Shown here one piece after another: positions 11,801 through 21,815 of a stretch of 64,000 bases of DNA. Within the stretch, counting starts at the first letter, position 1. Every line of letters starts with the position of its first letter. Where the stretch lies: NCBI RefSeq assembly GCF_039555335.1, contig NC_092647.1:19070946-19134945 (forward strand), given 5' to 3'. The notes below the pieces were generated by a model. That model saw only the letters and a list, made by a program, of their open reading frames with translations. It made no database searches and was not told the origin of the DNA. The position numbers were made by a program, and so were the translations under genes. Source of the stretch: Amphiura filiformis (taxonomy: Eukaryota; Echinodermata; Ophiuroidea; Amphilepidida; Amphiuridae).

Positions 11801-14800
11801 GCTGAACTCTGCACCAAGGGGATTTGCATGGCTGAATGATCAAGAATCGATACACATTACAGTAAATGTTCACTTGGTGAGGATTTTAAACTGCACTCAA
11901 ACACATGGGGTTTTCCATTAGTAACAAGCCATGAATCAACTTTTGTGACAAGCATAGGCCTACTTTGTGACTTTTGAAAAGGGCAGTTGTTGCCTTCAAT
12001 TTAGGCTCATTCAGCCCTGAAGTCATGGAAATCTCTCATTTTCACACAGCACTTAGTAAACAGTCATATAATTATTTCAAAGTTAGTTTTGTTGGTACAA
12101 AATGAAACCTTACGATGTTATGACGACATGTTCAGAGGGGGACTTATTTCTTTTGAGGTGTTTATTTTCAATGTTGAGCTATATTTTGTATTTTGAACTT
12201 GCAACACTATGTCACCAAAACTTAATTAAGCCATAGGTAACAGGTTACCACAACCACACTATAGCAATGTTGAAAAAGATTGTATTTTTGTCACCTATAC
12301 CACCATATTAGGTAGTTTTCCGTAAGCTTCATTTTTGTGATTTTGGTAACTATTTTATATTTATTTGCACAATCCATCTCAACTAGGCAATCTAAATTGT
12401 ACTCACCATTTACATCCCAAGGTATTTTAGTATATCCACCTCACACATTTCCATTATATCCAGTAGGGCGGGTCATAAATAGGGAAGGTTTTTATTTCAA
12501 ATCGGCCATGGCCAAAAGGTGTTCCACTTGACCCCACTTGAAAAAATATGCACTTTAAAAAATACTTGAAGTGGGTCTTCAGACCCCACCACCACCCTTA
12601 TTCCCCTATATACTGAAATATGCACATTTTGTCAGATATTCAAAGAACAGATACATAATGAGAGGACATGTTGCTTCAAAACGTACATTTTATCCACCCA
12701 GAAGCACTTTTCAAACACAAATTAATCATCTACTATAGAAAATAGTCTATATACAATACTTTTCTCTGAATTTCATAACACTTTGTATGCTAAGATGTCC
12801 AATATTCACCAATATCGCATAGGCCTAAATATTACACATACAAAACTGGGTAACTTCTAATAACATAGCCATGACAAAATTAGGTTGATGTATTATTACC
12901 GGACTTGCTTAAAAAGGAATTAAATGAATCTGTAGCTGTTCAAGTTATATGTGACCCATCATGAACAAATTATATTAAGGGCTTTTATTACAGATGATCC
13001 CTTGATTTAGACTATGAAGATCATCTTTAGTTATTGGGGGACCCCCCCCCCCCCACAATTTTTTTCTGTATCTTATTTTGTTCACAATATTTGAATTTCA
13101 GCTCATTGGGCTATCTAATAGCAGGGGCCGGGGAAAGGGCTTTTAAAGACCCCCTACCCCATATAGGTTTATTGAGCTACGAGCCGTACAACATTCGATA
13201 TATTCGGCTTTTATATTGAAGATGATCCCTTGATTTAGACCATAAAGATCATTTTTCTATATCTTATTCTGTTCACAATATTTGAATTTCAGCTCATCGG
13301 GCTGTATAATAACGACGGAAAGGACTTTCGCACTATGAAATTTTTACACTGAAAATCACACTGAAAATGACAGGGTAACACTGAAAATCATCAAAACAAA
13401 AGAAATTGTTAGACTGAAAATGTTTTCAGTGTTATTTCAGTGTATTTTTCAGTGGTATATCAAGTAGCTATTGTCTGCTATAATGAGCAATGATCCAGGG
13501 CACTAATTTCCATAAGAATAGAACAGGTCAGATCATTTCAGTGTGATTGAATCCATTTCAGTGGGATTAAATCAATTTCAGTGGGATTAATGACTGGCCA
13601 ATGATTTCCAGAGGAGTTTCAGTCCATTTTTCAGTGTGGTTGGACAATGGTTATTTGCATACAGAATAACAAAAGAACTATTTCAGTGTTATTTTCAGTG
13701 GTGCTGTTCATTGAGTTAAATTTTCAGTGTTCATTACAGATATCAGTGTGATTTTCAGTGTAAAAATTTCATAGTGATTCAAAGACTCCCCCCATAGGTT
13801 TATGTGCTATGAACAACTATATTAAGGGCTTTTATTACAAATGATCCCTTGATTTAAACCATGAAGATCATCTTCAGGTATTGGGGACCCCCAATTTTTG
13901 TCTTTTTACTAATTCTGTCCACAAAATTTGAATTTCAGCTCATTGAGCTATCTAATAGCGGGGGAAAGGCCTTTTAAAGACCCCCTACCCCATATAGGTT
14001 TACGTGCTACTGAGCCGTATAACATTCGATATATTCGCTTTTATATTGAAGATGATCCTTGATTTAGACCATGAAGATCATCTCCAGTTATTGGGACCCC
14101 CCCGCAATTGTTTGCTATATCTTATTCTGTTACAATATTTGAATTTCAGCTCCTCGGGCTGTATAATAACGACGGAAAGGACTTTCAAAGACTCCCCCAT
14201 AGGTTTACGTGCTATGAACAAACTATTTTAAGGGCTTTTATTACAGATGATCCCTTGATTTAGACCATGAAGATCATCTTCAGTTATTGGGGATCCCCCC
14301 AATTTTTTTCTTTATCTTATTCTGTTCACAATATTTGAATTTCAGCTCATCGGGCTATCTAATAGCCTGGGAAAGGGCTTTTAAAGACCCCCTACCCCAT
14401 ATAGGTTTACGTGCTATACTACGAGCCGTACAACATTCGATACATTCGGCTTTTATATTGAAGATGATCCCAGGTGGTGGCCGCATTGCATTCTCTAAAT
14501 TCAGTAAATTTTCATCGTCAACCGTGTAATTGAATGGGATTATTTTGAAATATCACAAACAAATAGGCCCATGTTGATAAATAATATAAATACAAGTTAA
14601 AACCGTTGGGGTTCGATAATGAACCCCACAAAACTAACCGACTATATTGTAAAATGCCATACGGCCGGCCGGGCGGTTTCACAAGTTTCCGGCTCGATCA
14701 TGTCATCCGCCGCCTGGATGATCCCTTGATTTAGACTATGAAGATCATCTCCAGTTATTGAGGGACCCCCAATTTTTTTTTTCTATATCTTATTCTGTTC

Positions 14801-17800
14801 ACAGTATTTGAATTTCAGCTCATCGGGCTGTATAATAACGACGGAAAGGACTTTCAAAGACTCCCCCCCCCCATAGGTTTACATGCTATGAACAAACTAT
14901 ATTAAGGGCTTTTATTATATTAGTATAATATTATTATATATTAGTAAAAGCCCTTAATATAGTTTGTTCATGATGGGTGACATAATATAAACAGCTACAA
15001 ATTCATTTAATTCCTTTTTAAGCAAGTCCGGTAATAATACATCAACCTAATTTTTTCATTGCTATGTTATTTGAAGTTACCCAGTTTTGTATGTGTAATA
15101 TTTATGCGATATTGGACATCTTAGCATATAAAGTGTTATGAAATTCAGAGAAAAGTATTGTATATAGACTATTTTCTATAGTAGATGATTAATTTGTGTT
15201 TGAAAAGTGCTTCTGGGTGGATAAAATGTACGTTTTGAAGCAACATGTCCTCTCATTATGTATCTGTTCTTTGAATATCTGACAAAATGTGCATATTTCA
15301 GTATATAGGGAATAAGGGTGGTGGTGGGGTCTGAAGACCCACTTCAATTATTTTTAAAGTGCATATTTCTTCAAGTGGGGTCAAGTGGAACACCTTTTGG
15401 CCATGGCCGATTTGAAATAAAAACCTTCCCTATTTATGACCCGCCCTAATATCCAGTAACAGACAAAATATCAAAATTGATGCCTCATCAGGGATTGCCT
15501 TTTGAGGAGAGCGAGAGCAATCGCTCTCTACTGCTCTCCTTAAATCTGATACAGGAGAGTGATTTTTAGCTCTCCTTAGTTGACTATTCTATCCTTACAT
15601 TCTATTGTAAATGCTCTAAACAGCTCTCCTTGAAGGCTCCAGAGGAGCTATTTAATGCTCTCCTGCAAATTCCAAAAGACAGTCCCTGCCTCATTATGAC
15701 ATGTATGATATCACAGACTATCACATGTATTCAAAATTGATGCCTGAATTTGACCTGAACCAATTGACCTATAACCTGACCTTTGATGACCTTATAGCCT
15801 TTTTTAATCTCTTTTCCTAACAACACATTATAGAAGATACATACATGGTGTAGTATTAAATTGTCTACGTGGAAGAGATTAGGCCTATTTAATTTATTCA
15901 GTGTTATAATCAGTGAGTACATTTCCATAGATAGTACAGGGTGTATCAAAATTAAGTATACAGTTTGAAAAATGCCGCTAGATTAAAAAGTATGAGGTCT
16001 GTGGTCAAAATTCTCTAGTTGATAACTTAATCAACATCTTGTCCTCCTATAGCTGACAAATCACTGGCGTGTGAACAATAATAAGGATTTGGTGGCTACT
16101 TTTGTGAAACGCAGTACAAAAAGCAGTTCTGCCAAGTCAATTAAAATCAAAACAAAATACAAATCACAAGAAAGTCTCACCACTTTCTTTAATGTTTACA
16201 GTTATTGACAGTTTTAGTCTTAGTCTTCCACATGCCCACAATTCTTCTGCATGCAGATTTCGACTCTTCTCAACATGGCGTTCACAGCACGTCTAATGAG
16301 AGGTCTGTCCTGCCTGAGAATGTCAAATTGTGCAATTATGCGTCTCTGAAGTTCATCAAGGTCTGCAGGAGGACTTGTGAAAACATTTAATGCAAACTCT
16401 GCTTCATCGCCAATGATGAAATCTTCCAGGAAACGTAGAGGACGTTCAAGAAGCCACTGACAGAAAACAGTGCGACGTTGGTGATCTGGAAGTCATAAAC
16501 GAGTTATTCTGTTAAAGGTTGCAGATGGTATTCCAAGTCAATTTCAACAGCAGATAATTTGACCTCCTGCTTGCCCCGCCTGCAGAATGTTACGGACTGC
16601 TAAGATATTTGCAGCAGATCTTCCAGTTCGGGGGCGACCACAATGTTCTCTGTTCAGATTACGACTCGGTCCAGTTATCTGATACTTCGCAACATTTTTG
16701 TAAATAGCACCACATGAAGGGGGCGTGTAATTGGGTACGGCTGGCGGAATCTCCGAAGCACTTCTGCTGGACTCTGGGTGCGATGGTACACTGCAACAAG
16801 GAAGGCCCTTTGCTCTAGCGTGTACTGTGGAGTATCCATTTTAATGTTGCTATTCTCCTTGTCAAGTAAAACCTAGCATATGTAAGAAGATAGTTGCCCA
16901 GATTTACCAAAAGTCACGTGTTATGTAACTCACACATGCACAGGATTGGAACCCTAACAATGAGGACAAATGATCTGTACACCTGCATGTTTCTCATGGC
17001 TGCACAACAATATCAAGCACCGGGCATTTAACCAATTGACTTGGCGCAACTGCTTTTTGTACTCGGCTCACAAAAGTTGCCACCAAATCCTTATTAATGG
17101 TCACACGCCAATGATTTTTCAGCTGTAGTAGGACAAGATGTAGATTAAGTTATTAATTAGAGAATTTTGACCAAAGACCTCATACTTTTTAATCTAGCGG
17201 CATTTTTCAAATTGTATACTTAATTTTGATACACCCTGTATAACAAAGGATTTAATGTATTCTATTCATGTATTCTACTTGGACATGTTCAATAGAATAA
17301 ATTATGGTTTGTTATGAAACACACATCTCAGTTACCAGGATACAGTAAACAAAAATATATATAGGGCTAAAATGATTTTCTAAAATGGTTTAAAACCACT
17401 TTGTATGTAGAGATATTTTATAAGTTCAGGACATGAGATGATGAACATATTTATATACTTCATTAATTTGCAACAAAAAAAAGAAGATGGGTACCGTACT
17501 GATGAAAATCAGGATATTATATCGCCTTAATCTTCCAAAATTCATTGTACAATCTGGTCTAGTCAGTACAATTCAAAAGGTGACTTGTTTGCAAAGCTTC
17601 TTCAGAGTAAATGCATAGAATCATTAGTTTCAGGGAAAAGGCAGCAATGTGGTGTGTTTTAAGACAAAAAATGGCACCTGCACTATAAATTAATATAGAG
17701 AGAACTTCAGAGAAGTAACAACAAAATGAAGGATGCTGAATGATTGATGAGGCTACTGTACTAGGAAGCGTATTAACTGGTTTCTCTCTTCGTGTAGAAT

Positions 17801-20800
17801 TAGGGAAATGTGTAATTCCACCATCACCAAGGACCAATGATGTTGAAGACTCGGCCAAGAAAGTGTAAGGTCAATTTATAAGGTTTCTTGGAAATCTTGT
17901 GTGACTACAATTCGGTTATTACTTGTGTTTTGCTATTTCAGGTATACAAGTCCCATCGAAAACGTGCAGGCAGAGGTAAAATGAGGAACAGAAGGTTCGT
18001 CAAACGTCTGGGTCCGTGCATCATATACGAAAAAGACAATGGTCTCAAAAGAGCGTTCAGAAATATACCAGGTAAGAGATAGTGATCAAATAGGACAATA
18101 GATTTAGTGAGGATTGGCACAGGACTTGTCAGAATTGGCACTAAGACTCCCATGCAGGAAGCTATAGGCCGACAATCTGAACAATTAGAAGATGGAACAC
18201 TGGTTGGGCATGGGCAATTACCAAGTTCATGTGACAATGTTTGTTGTAAAGCCAGTTCTTCAATTCAAACCATGAAATGGTGCTCATGTAGAAGTAAAGA
18301 CATGTATGTGTAAGAGGAATGCTCACAACAAAAATGAAACATGTTGTGATCATTCATTGCTGTGTTACAAGTTTTTACTTCTTAAATACTGGTTGTGATT
18401 GTGAAATGATGAGTTAATCTTCAAGGTCCGTGTTTCTGATTAACAGTGACTTGTATTGAAGCTCTGATCTTAATCCTCATCTATCTCTTTAATTATGTAA
18501 AAAAGTAATGTAAATATATAGACTTTAGTGCAAAAAGTATCAAGCACATTTCAATTTTAAATCCTGTTCTCACCCATTTTCCCCCTTTGCAGGTGTCACA
18601 CTTATGAATGTACAGAAGTTGAATCTCCTCAGACTGGCCCCTGGTGGTCACGTAGGAAGGTTCTGCATCTGGACAGAGAGCGCTTTCCGTAAGCTAGACG
18701 ACATCTATGGCACATGGAAGAAACAGTCCAAGGAAAAGCAGAACTACAAGTAAGTTGAGAGGAATGGCTCAGTAAACAGATCATATGTTAGTTTGTTTTG
18801 CTCTATTACTACATTACTGATCCCAAGGTTTCACATTAGGCAGTGTCAACACTGGAAAGAAATCCCAGCCTTCTGCTACACAGACCAATTTTACAAAGCA
18901 CAGAGGATACAATCACATGGCTGAGCTCATGTGTGTGTCCCAGTTCCAATGCATCGGCTGCAAGTTCTGCTTAATGTGTTCAATATCTTACAGCTCCTTC
19001 ATTGAAAACTTGAAATTGAAAACCCAACAAACGTATCCACAGTTTTGTGCATTAATATATATGGTGTGCGGCACATGCATTGAGTAGTATGATTCTCATA
19101 GTACCACCACTACAACATAAGGAAATAAGTTGCATAATATACGCTGTCGTTTGTCCTTTAAAATGAGCAACTTTACTATCAATGTCCACCGATAAACAAT
19201 AGGAAGTGATGAGTTTACCTTCAAGGTCCGTGTTTCTGATTAACAATGACTTGTCCTGAAGCTCTGATCTTATTGCACAAAGTATCATTTTAAGGTTTTC
19301 TGAAGGTCAAATTTATTCAATTCTTCATTTTGATTGTATTGATTTCTTGTTTATTGTACGCACACACAAAAATGGTTTACCAAGGCATATTTGTTACCGA
19401 CATTCACAAAAGGTATTTCAGGTTCTTCAGGCAATGAACGAAACTTATCATTATGCAGCAATTATTATTCTATTCCATAACTACTATTTTTCTTTTCTAC
19501 TATTGCAGTCTTCCAATGCCAACCATGGTGAACACAGATCTGAACAGATTACTCAGAAGTCAGGAGATCACTTCTCAGCTCAGACCAGCAAAGTAAGTCA
19601 CATTCATCACAGATAATGGGCTATTCCATCTGAACTCATTTTTACAACAACAAAAAAAAAAGAGTGTTCTGAATTTGAGAAATGATGAGTTTACCTTCAA
19701 GGTCCGTGTTTCTGATTAACAGTGACTTGTACTGAAGCTCTGATCTACAAATCCTTGAGTATCTCAAGTTTTGCTGCACATGAATAATCAATAATTTTCC
19801 AAAATTCTACAGTTAACTGTAATGTATTTATTGACTTATCTCAAGAGCTACAGATGTTAATATTTAAATTTATACAATTAAAGATTTTTGGATTTTCGTC
19901 AAACTTGGTGAAAATGAACAGCAATGAAAGTCAAATATTTTCAAGGTCATCTGAGGTCAAAATAAGTAAAAATATAATTTGCTTTTTCCTTTGCAATAGC
20001 CGTAAGGCACCGGAAAGGAGGGCGGTGAAGAAGAACCCACTCAAGAACGTGCGAGTGATGTTCAAACTCAACCCTTACGCCATGACACAGAAGCGTGTGG
20101 CCAAGGTAGCTGAGGAGAGGAACAAGAAGAAGAGAGAGGACAAAATCAACAGGGCACGAGGGGTGAGTTGAAGTGTGGCAATACAAATAAAGACTGCTTT
20201 AAATAAAATTTAAACATAATGTGGAATGAAATACCCAATTAAACGCTCAAGCCAAACAATATTTCAGTAAGGTTTTTACCCACAATTGGGAAACGGCAAT
20301 GTTGGGTGGGGATCCATCCCAGAAAGTGAAATTCACAACAAACCAATCAAAAATAACATGAATGTTGGTAAAAAGTACACAAGAAATGTAATCAACTTTT
20401 AACACTTCCCGTAGCAACTAGCTCTTTGGTCTTTTGGTTTGTTCTTTAACTTAGTTTACAAAAACTGGTCATGGCTCCCTCTAGAGACATTAAAACATAT
20501 ATTTGTTTTAGTGTACCTGAAAGCATACAGAGGGATACACACTGAGAACAGGGTCTTAGCTAGCCACCCATCTGGCCGTCATTTTAGACGGCCAGTTTGC
20601 TCCTGGGACGGGCAAAATTAATGCCTTTGACAGATGCTATATTATAAATTGTATGTTTTGAGAAGCTAATTGCCCTTTTTAGTAGACCCAATTTGTAGAA
20701 CAAGGCCATATTAGCACATGTTTGAACTCTTTGAACCCCCAATGGGCTGTAGATGTCTGGTAAGTGTTTTAAAGGTCAAATTAGGACAGGCAATTTTATT

Positions 20801-21423
20801 CAAATGATGGGCAACCCTCAATTTCTAGCTAAGACCCTGACTGAGAAGTAACTTCATTTAAGCAAAGATTTAGCTTAGTATCAAGACTTGGATTATACAA
20901 CTGTGTATAGTTTAGTATTATATATTAGTTTTGAAAATAACAGATGTGCATCTTCTGCCCCGTGTTGCTGATTTTCTGTGATAGGTATAAAAGCTCTGAC
21001 CAAGACAAGTATCAGGTGCAGCACAATAGGCCATTTTGGAAATTCCTGAAAGCCTATGGGAATTGAACCCTGATGACATATTATTGATGCGCACATCTTA
21101 ATGCACACATGACTGCACAATTTAATGTGTGCACAAAGTTCAGATGGGTGGGTGCCCCCGCTGTATCAATGATCATGTCATCAGGGATAACTTTGTAAAG
21201 GTTTTCTTGATTTTCCATAATGGTCTATTGCATCCCCTGAAAATTCTAGAAACAATCGAAGGAATTCATTGAATATAAATACTAATCGTGTCATGTTTGT
21301 GTGTCTTTCCAGCTGATCCCTGATGAGCCTGCGAAGAAAGCTGCACCTGTCAAGGGAAAGGGCAAGAAGGGTGCAAAGGGCACTAAGGGCAAGCAAGCTG
21401 CTAAGGGCAAAGGAAAGAAGTAA
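8704..21423 (+). CDS. RPL4: 60S ribosomal protein L4 (eight exons; exon 1 missing; frameshift in exon 4)
   Basis: RPL4 (uL4) is a core protein of the large ribosomal subunit with a loop reaching the peptide exit tunnel. Joined exons: 8704-8881, 10162-10407, 10806-10929, 17942-18071, 18593-18749, 19509-19592, 20000-20162, 21313-21423, all with AG/GT borders and matching phases apart from exon 4. Conserved blocks seen in order include [78 protein letters not shown] and a Lys/Gly-rich tail. The total is about 397 residues without exon 1, normal for the family. Exon 1 (ATG plus perhaps a codon) could not be placed. Exon 4 is one base short near 10852, breaking the frame. Introns 2-7 each host a U18-like snoRNA. 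A pseudogene is unlikely given intact splice sites elsewhere; sequence error is the simplest explanation. Confidence 0.95.
8933..9026 (+). ncRNA. C/D-box snoRNA, second type, RPL4 intron 2
   Basis: Box C GTGATGA (8944-8950), D' CTGA (8969-8972), C' GTGACGA (8985-8991) and D CTGA (9010-9013) are in the right order and spacing. An 11-bp terminal stem with one G-U pair joins 8933-8943 to 9016-9026. Intronic C/D snoRNAs in ribosomal protein genes are processed from the debranched intron and guide 2'-O-methylation. The guides before D' (ACACCGGAAGTGCCGT) and D (CAATCAATTCAACG) differ from U18, and I did not recognise a target. RPL4 also hosts U16 in vertebrates, but the guides here do not look like U16. 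Confidence 0.8.
9027..9619. other. RPL4 intron 2, unremarkable part
   Basis: AT-rich intronic sequence. I see no further snoRNA boxes with a terminal stem and no repeat boundaries. Confidence 0.5.
9620..9797. repeat. Tandem duplication, 89-bp period
   Basis: Two near-identical copies (about 9620-9708 and 9709-9797) contain AGTAAAAAAATGTTAAGCA and AAGATTAGAGTTTAACTTCA. They differ at a few bases only. The duplication lies in RPL4 intron 2 and is not coding. Confidence 0.85.
9984..10063 (+). ncRNA. SNORD18: U18-like C/D snoRNA, copy 1 (intron 2)
   Basis: D' CTGA at 10024-10027 is preceded by the guide GGTCCGTGTTT, antisense to AAACACGGACC of 28S rRNA. The fifth target base from D' is an A, the site methylated by U18 in vertebrates. 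D box CTGA is at 10052-10055, and a perfect 8-bp stem pairs 9984-9991 with 10056-10063. Box C reads GGGATGA (9993-9999) instead of RTGATGA, so this copy may be weak or dead. Confidence 0.85.
10162..10407 (+). CDS. RPL4: RPL4 exon 3
   Basis: Acceptor CCACAG, donor GTAAGT. Encodes the most conserved stretch of the protein, [20 protein letters not shown] to [20 protein letters not shown] and PALVMSKG, including the tunnel-loop Gly/Arg-rich segment. Phase 1 at both ends. Confidence 0.97.
10606..10686 (+). ncRNA. SNORD18: U18-like C/D snoRNA, copy 2 (intron 3)
   Basis: Box C ATGATGA (10614-10620), guide GGTCCGTGTTT, D' CTGA (10644-10647), C' around CAGTGACTT, D CTGA (10672-10675). A short terminal stem AACATG/CATGTT (10606-10611 with 10681-10686) closes it with an internal loop. 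Lies in the 398-base intron 3. Confidence 0.9.
10806..10929 (+). CDS. RPL4: RPL4 exon 4, one base short (frameshift)
   Basis: Acceptor CCTCAG, donor GTAAAA. Entering in phase from exon 3 it reads [17 protein letters not shown], then fails at a TGA. Leaving in phase with exon 5 it reads [24 protein letters not shown]. The two frames meet near 10852, so one base is missing relative to the family, and 124 rather than 125 bases separate the splice sites. The HCIMGT start is also less conserved than the family's HRIEE block. Confidence 0.92.
11085..11161 (+). ncRNA. SNORD18: U18-like C/D snoRNA, copy 3 (intron 4)
   Basis: Box C GTGATGA (11093-11099), guide GGTCCGTGTTT, D' CTGA (11123-11126), D CTGA (11151-11154). 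A 7-bp stem pairs CTTAAGA (11085-11091) with TCTTAAG (11155-11161). A mobile-element end (GGGGGTACTACACCC) starts right at the stem's TTAA (11157-11160). Confidence 0.93.
11161..11330. mobile_element. Single end of a TTAA-type MITE abutting a snoRNA
   Basis: GGGGGTACTACACCC directly follows TTAA (11157-11160) and matches the left end of the complete element at 27746-28071. The matching right end was not found downstream, so the element is truncated or diverged; the right limit given is a guess. Confidence 0.5.
11530..12162. mobile_element. Large foldback element, arms about 215 bp
   Basis: Arms 11530-11744 and 11948-12162 are near-perfect reverse complements (for example AACACCTCAAAAGAAATAAG left and its complement right). 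The loop of about 200 bases has no coding potential. Target duplications were not identified. Lies in RPL4 intron 4. Confidence 0.85.
12978..14930. repeat. Alternating tandem repeat inside the foldback element
   Basis: Longer A units (start TTAAGGGCTTTTATTACAGA; about 12978, 13829, 14229) alternate with shorter B units (TTTATATTGAAGATGATCCC then CGACGGAAAGGACTTTC; about 13207, 14040, 14717). One B unit is split by a nested MITE and one by about 250 bases of unrelated sequence (14470-14716). Confidence 0.75.
13331..13776. mobile_element. Nested MITE built of CACTGAAAAT words
   Basis: Ends are inverted: CACTATGAAATTTTTACACT at left and its reverse complement at right. It interrupts GACTTTC/CAAAGACTCC, which is continuous in sister units near 14180 and 14850. 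Inside, CACTGAAAAT-like words run in one direction in the left half and TTTCAGTG words in the right half, so it folds back with many short steps. Confidence 0.8.
15937..17238 (-). mobile_element. mariner-like element with about 200-bp terminal inverted repeats
   Basis: TA (15935-15936) precedes CAGGGTGTATCAAAATTAAG, and the right end is its reverse complement followed by TA (17239-17240). The arms match over about 200 bases. It contains a broken transposase on the - strand. TA duplication and a single transposase fit Tc1/mariner (IS630) elements. Confidence 0.85.
16220..16839 (-). pseudogene. mariner-like transposase, internally deleted and frameshifted
   Basis: On the - strand the ATG at 16839 opens [41 protein letters not shown] one-base shift then continues [20 protein letters not shown] and [17 protein letters not shown], an N-terminal helix-turn-helix of the DUF4817 type with the usual GRPRT turn. 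The C-terminal part reads [20 protein letters not shown], then jumps to [20 protein letters not shown] and [20 protein letters not shown] before a stop at 16220. The central catalytic DDE core is missing, so the element cannot move itself. Confidence 0.75.
17241..17941. other. RPL4 intron 4, 3' part
   Basis: No gene, snoRNA or repeat boundary was recognised. It ends in a polypyrimidine tract and TTTCAG before exon 5. Confidence 0.5.
17942..18071 (+). CDS. RPL4: RPL4 exon 5
   Basis: Acceptor TATTTCAG, donor GTAAGA. Encodes [20 protein letters not shown] and [21 protein letters not shown]. Both the basic GKMRNRR block and GPCIIY are hallmarks of eukaryotic L4. Ends in phase 1. Confidence 0.97.
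18397..18475 (+). ncRNA. SNORD18: U18-like C/D snoRNA, copy 4 (intron 5)
   Basis: Box C ATGATGA (18406-18412), guide GGTCCGTGTTT, D' CTGA (18436-18439), C' CAGTGAC, D CTGA (18464-18467). The terminal stem GATT..GA/TC..AATC is interrupted by two mismatches. Confidence 0.9.
18593..18749 (+). CDS. RPL4: RPL4 exon 6
   Basis: Acceptor CTTTGCAG, donor GTAAGT. Reads [20 protein letters not shown] then [20 protein letters not shown] and [29 protein letters not shown] is nearly invariant in the family. Ends after two bases of an Asn codon. Confidence 0.97.
18750..19196. other. RPL4 intron 6, first part
   Basis: Nothing but AT-rich intron was recognised before the U18 copy at 19197. Confidence 0.5.
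19197..19275 (+). ncRNA. SNORD18: U18-like C/D snoRNA, copy 5 (intron 6)
   Basis: Box C GTGATGA (19206-19212), guide GGTCCGTGTTT, D' CTGA (19236-19239), D CTGA (19264-19267). An 8-bp stem with one G-U pair joins CAATAGGA-like bases at the left edge to TCTTATTG (19268-19275). Confidence 0.93.
19509..19592 (+). CDS. RPL4: RPL4 exon 7
   Basis: Acceptor ATTGCAG, donor GTAAGT. Split codon then [27 protein letters not shown], matching the family's NLP..K/T.NTDL.R.L.S.EIQ..LR block. Two bases of the last codon carry over. Confidence 0.95.
19672..19752 (+). ncRNA. SNORD18: U18-like C/D snoRNA, copy 6 (intron 7)
   Basis: Box C ATGATGA (19682-19688), guide GGTCCGTGTTT, D' CTGA (19712-19715), C' CAGTGAC, D CTGA (19740-19743). 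The stem ATTTG/CAAAT with a one-base bulge, plus GA/TC, closes it. Confidence 0.92.
20000..20162 (+). CDS. RPL4: RPL4 exon 8
   Basis: Acceptor GCAATAG, donor GTGAGT. Reads [61 protein letters not shown] and KLNPYA are family signatures. Ends in phase 0. Confidence 0.96.
20549..20839. mobile_element. hAT MITE in RPL4 intron 8, 8-bp target duplication
   Basis: ACTGAGAA flanks both sides (20541-20548, 20840-20847). Terminal inverted repeats are CAGGGTCTTAGCTAG and its complement. CAGGG-type ends with 8-bp duplications define hAT elements. It is 291 bases long and has no transposase. Confidence 0.88.
20848..21312. other. RPL4 intron 8, 3' part
   Basis: No snoRNA of the U18 type is present here, unlike introns 2-7. 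Nothing else was recognised. Confidence 0.5.
21313..21423 (+). CDS. RPL4: RPL4 last coding exon
   Basis: Acceptor CTTTCCAG; opens [20 protein letters not shown] and continues Lys/Gly-rich to the TAA at 21421-21423. A basic, low-complexity C-terminus is usual for animal L4 and varies in length. Confidence 0.95.
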   Translation: MIPDEPAKKAAPVKGKGKKGAKGTKGKQAAKGKGKK

Positions 21424-21809
21424 ACCAAACCAGTGAATCGGTTGCCTATACGCATCACATACGAAAAAAAGCCTTATATAACTTTTGGATTTTGAAATCG
21501 ATACCTGTTCACTCATGTGCAGATTTCCCTCTCCATCATGGAGAAAAATATTTTATTAATATTTTAAGTGAATAACAAATATGCTTAACAGAAGATACAA
21601 ATTGTGAAATTTTATACAAATATATATGATAAGCTTAGGCAAAACTTTGCTGTTCCAACATTTTATGCAAACATTAACAGGCTGTGTACAAGATCATACA
21701 ATATATTGTTATGGGTGCAGTATAGGCACAAACTGTACGCTCTGCAGACATGTGAAATTAATCTATATGACAACTAAAATATTGTGAAACAGGAATTCAC
21801 AGTGCAGTC

Positions 21810-21815
21810 AATAAA
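21810..21815 (+). terminator. Possible RPL4 polyadenylation signal
   Basis: AATAAA lies 387 bases after the stop codon. Ribosomal protein 3' UTRs are usually shorter, so an earlier variant signal may be the one used. Confidence 0.3.

Larger units (their letters stand above)
12464..15448. mobile_element. 3-kb foldback element, hAT-like, with internal A/B tandem units
   Basis: Begins TAGGGCGGGTCATAAATAGG and ends with its reverse complement; ATATCCAG at 12456-12463 is repeated at 15449-15456 as an 8-bp target duplication. The arms (12464-12990 and about 14915-15448) match over about 520 bases. The centre is a tandem array alternating two related units, each holding GATGATCCCTTGATTTAGAC and GAATTTCAGCTCATCGGGCT. 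No transposase is visible. A second MITE is nested at 13331-13776. All lies in RPL4 intron 4. Confidence 0.85.

Noticed and set aside
18162-18353. Open frames on both strands across RPL4 intron 5
   Set aside because: They overlap splice-bounded intron and the U18 copy or lie next to it, and show no domain.
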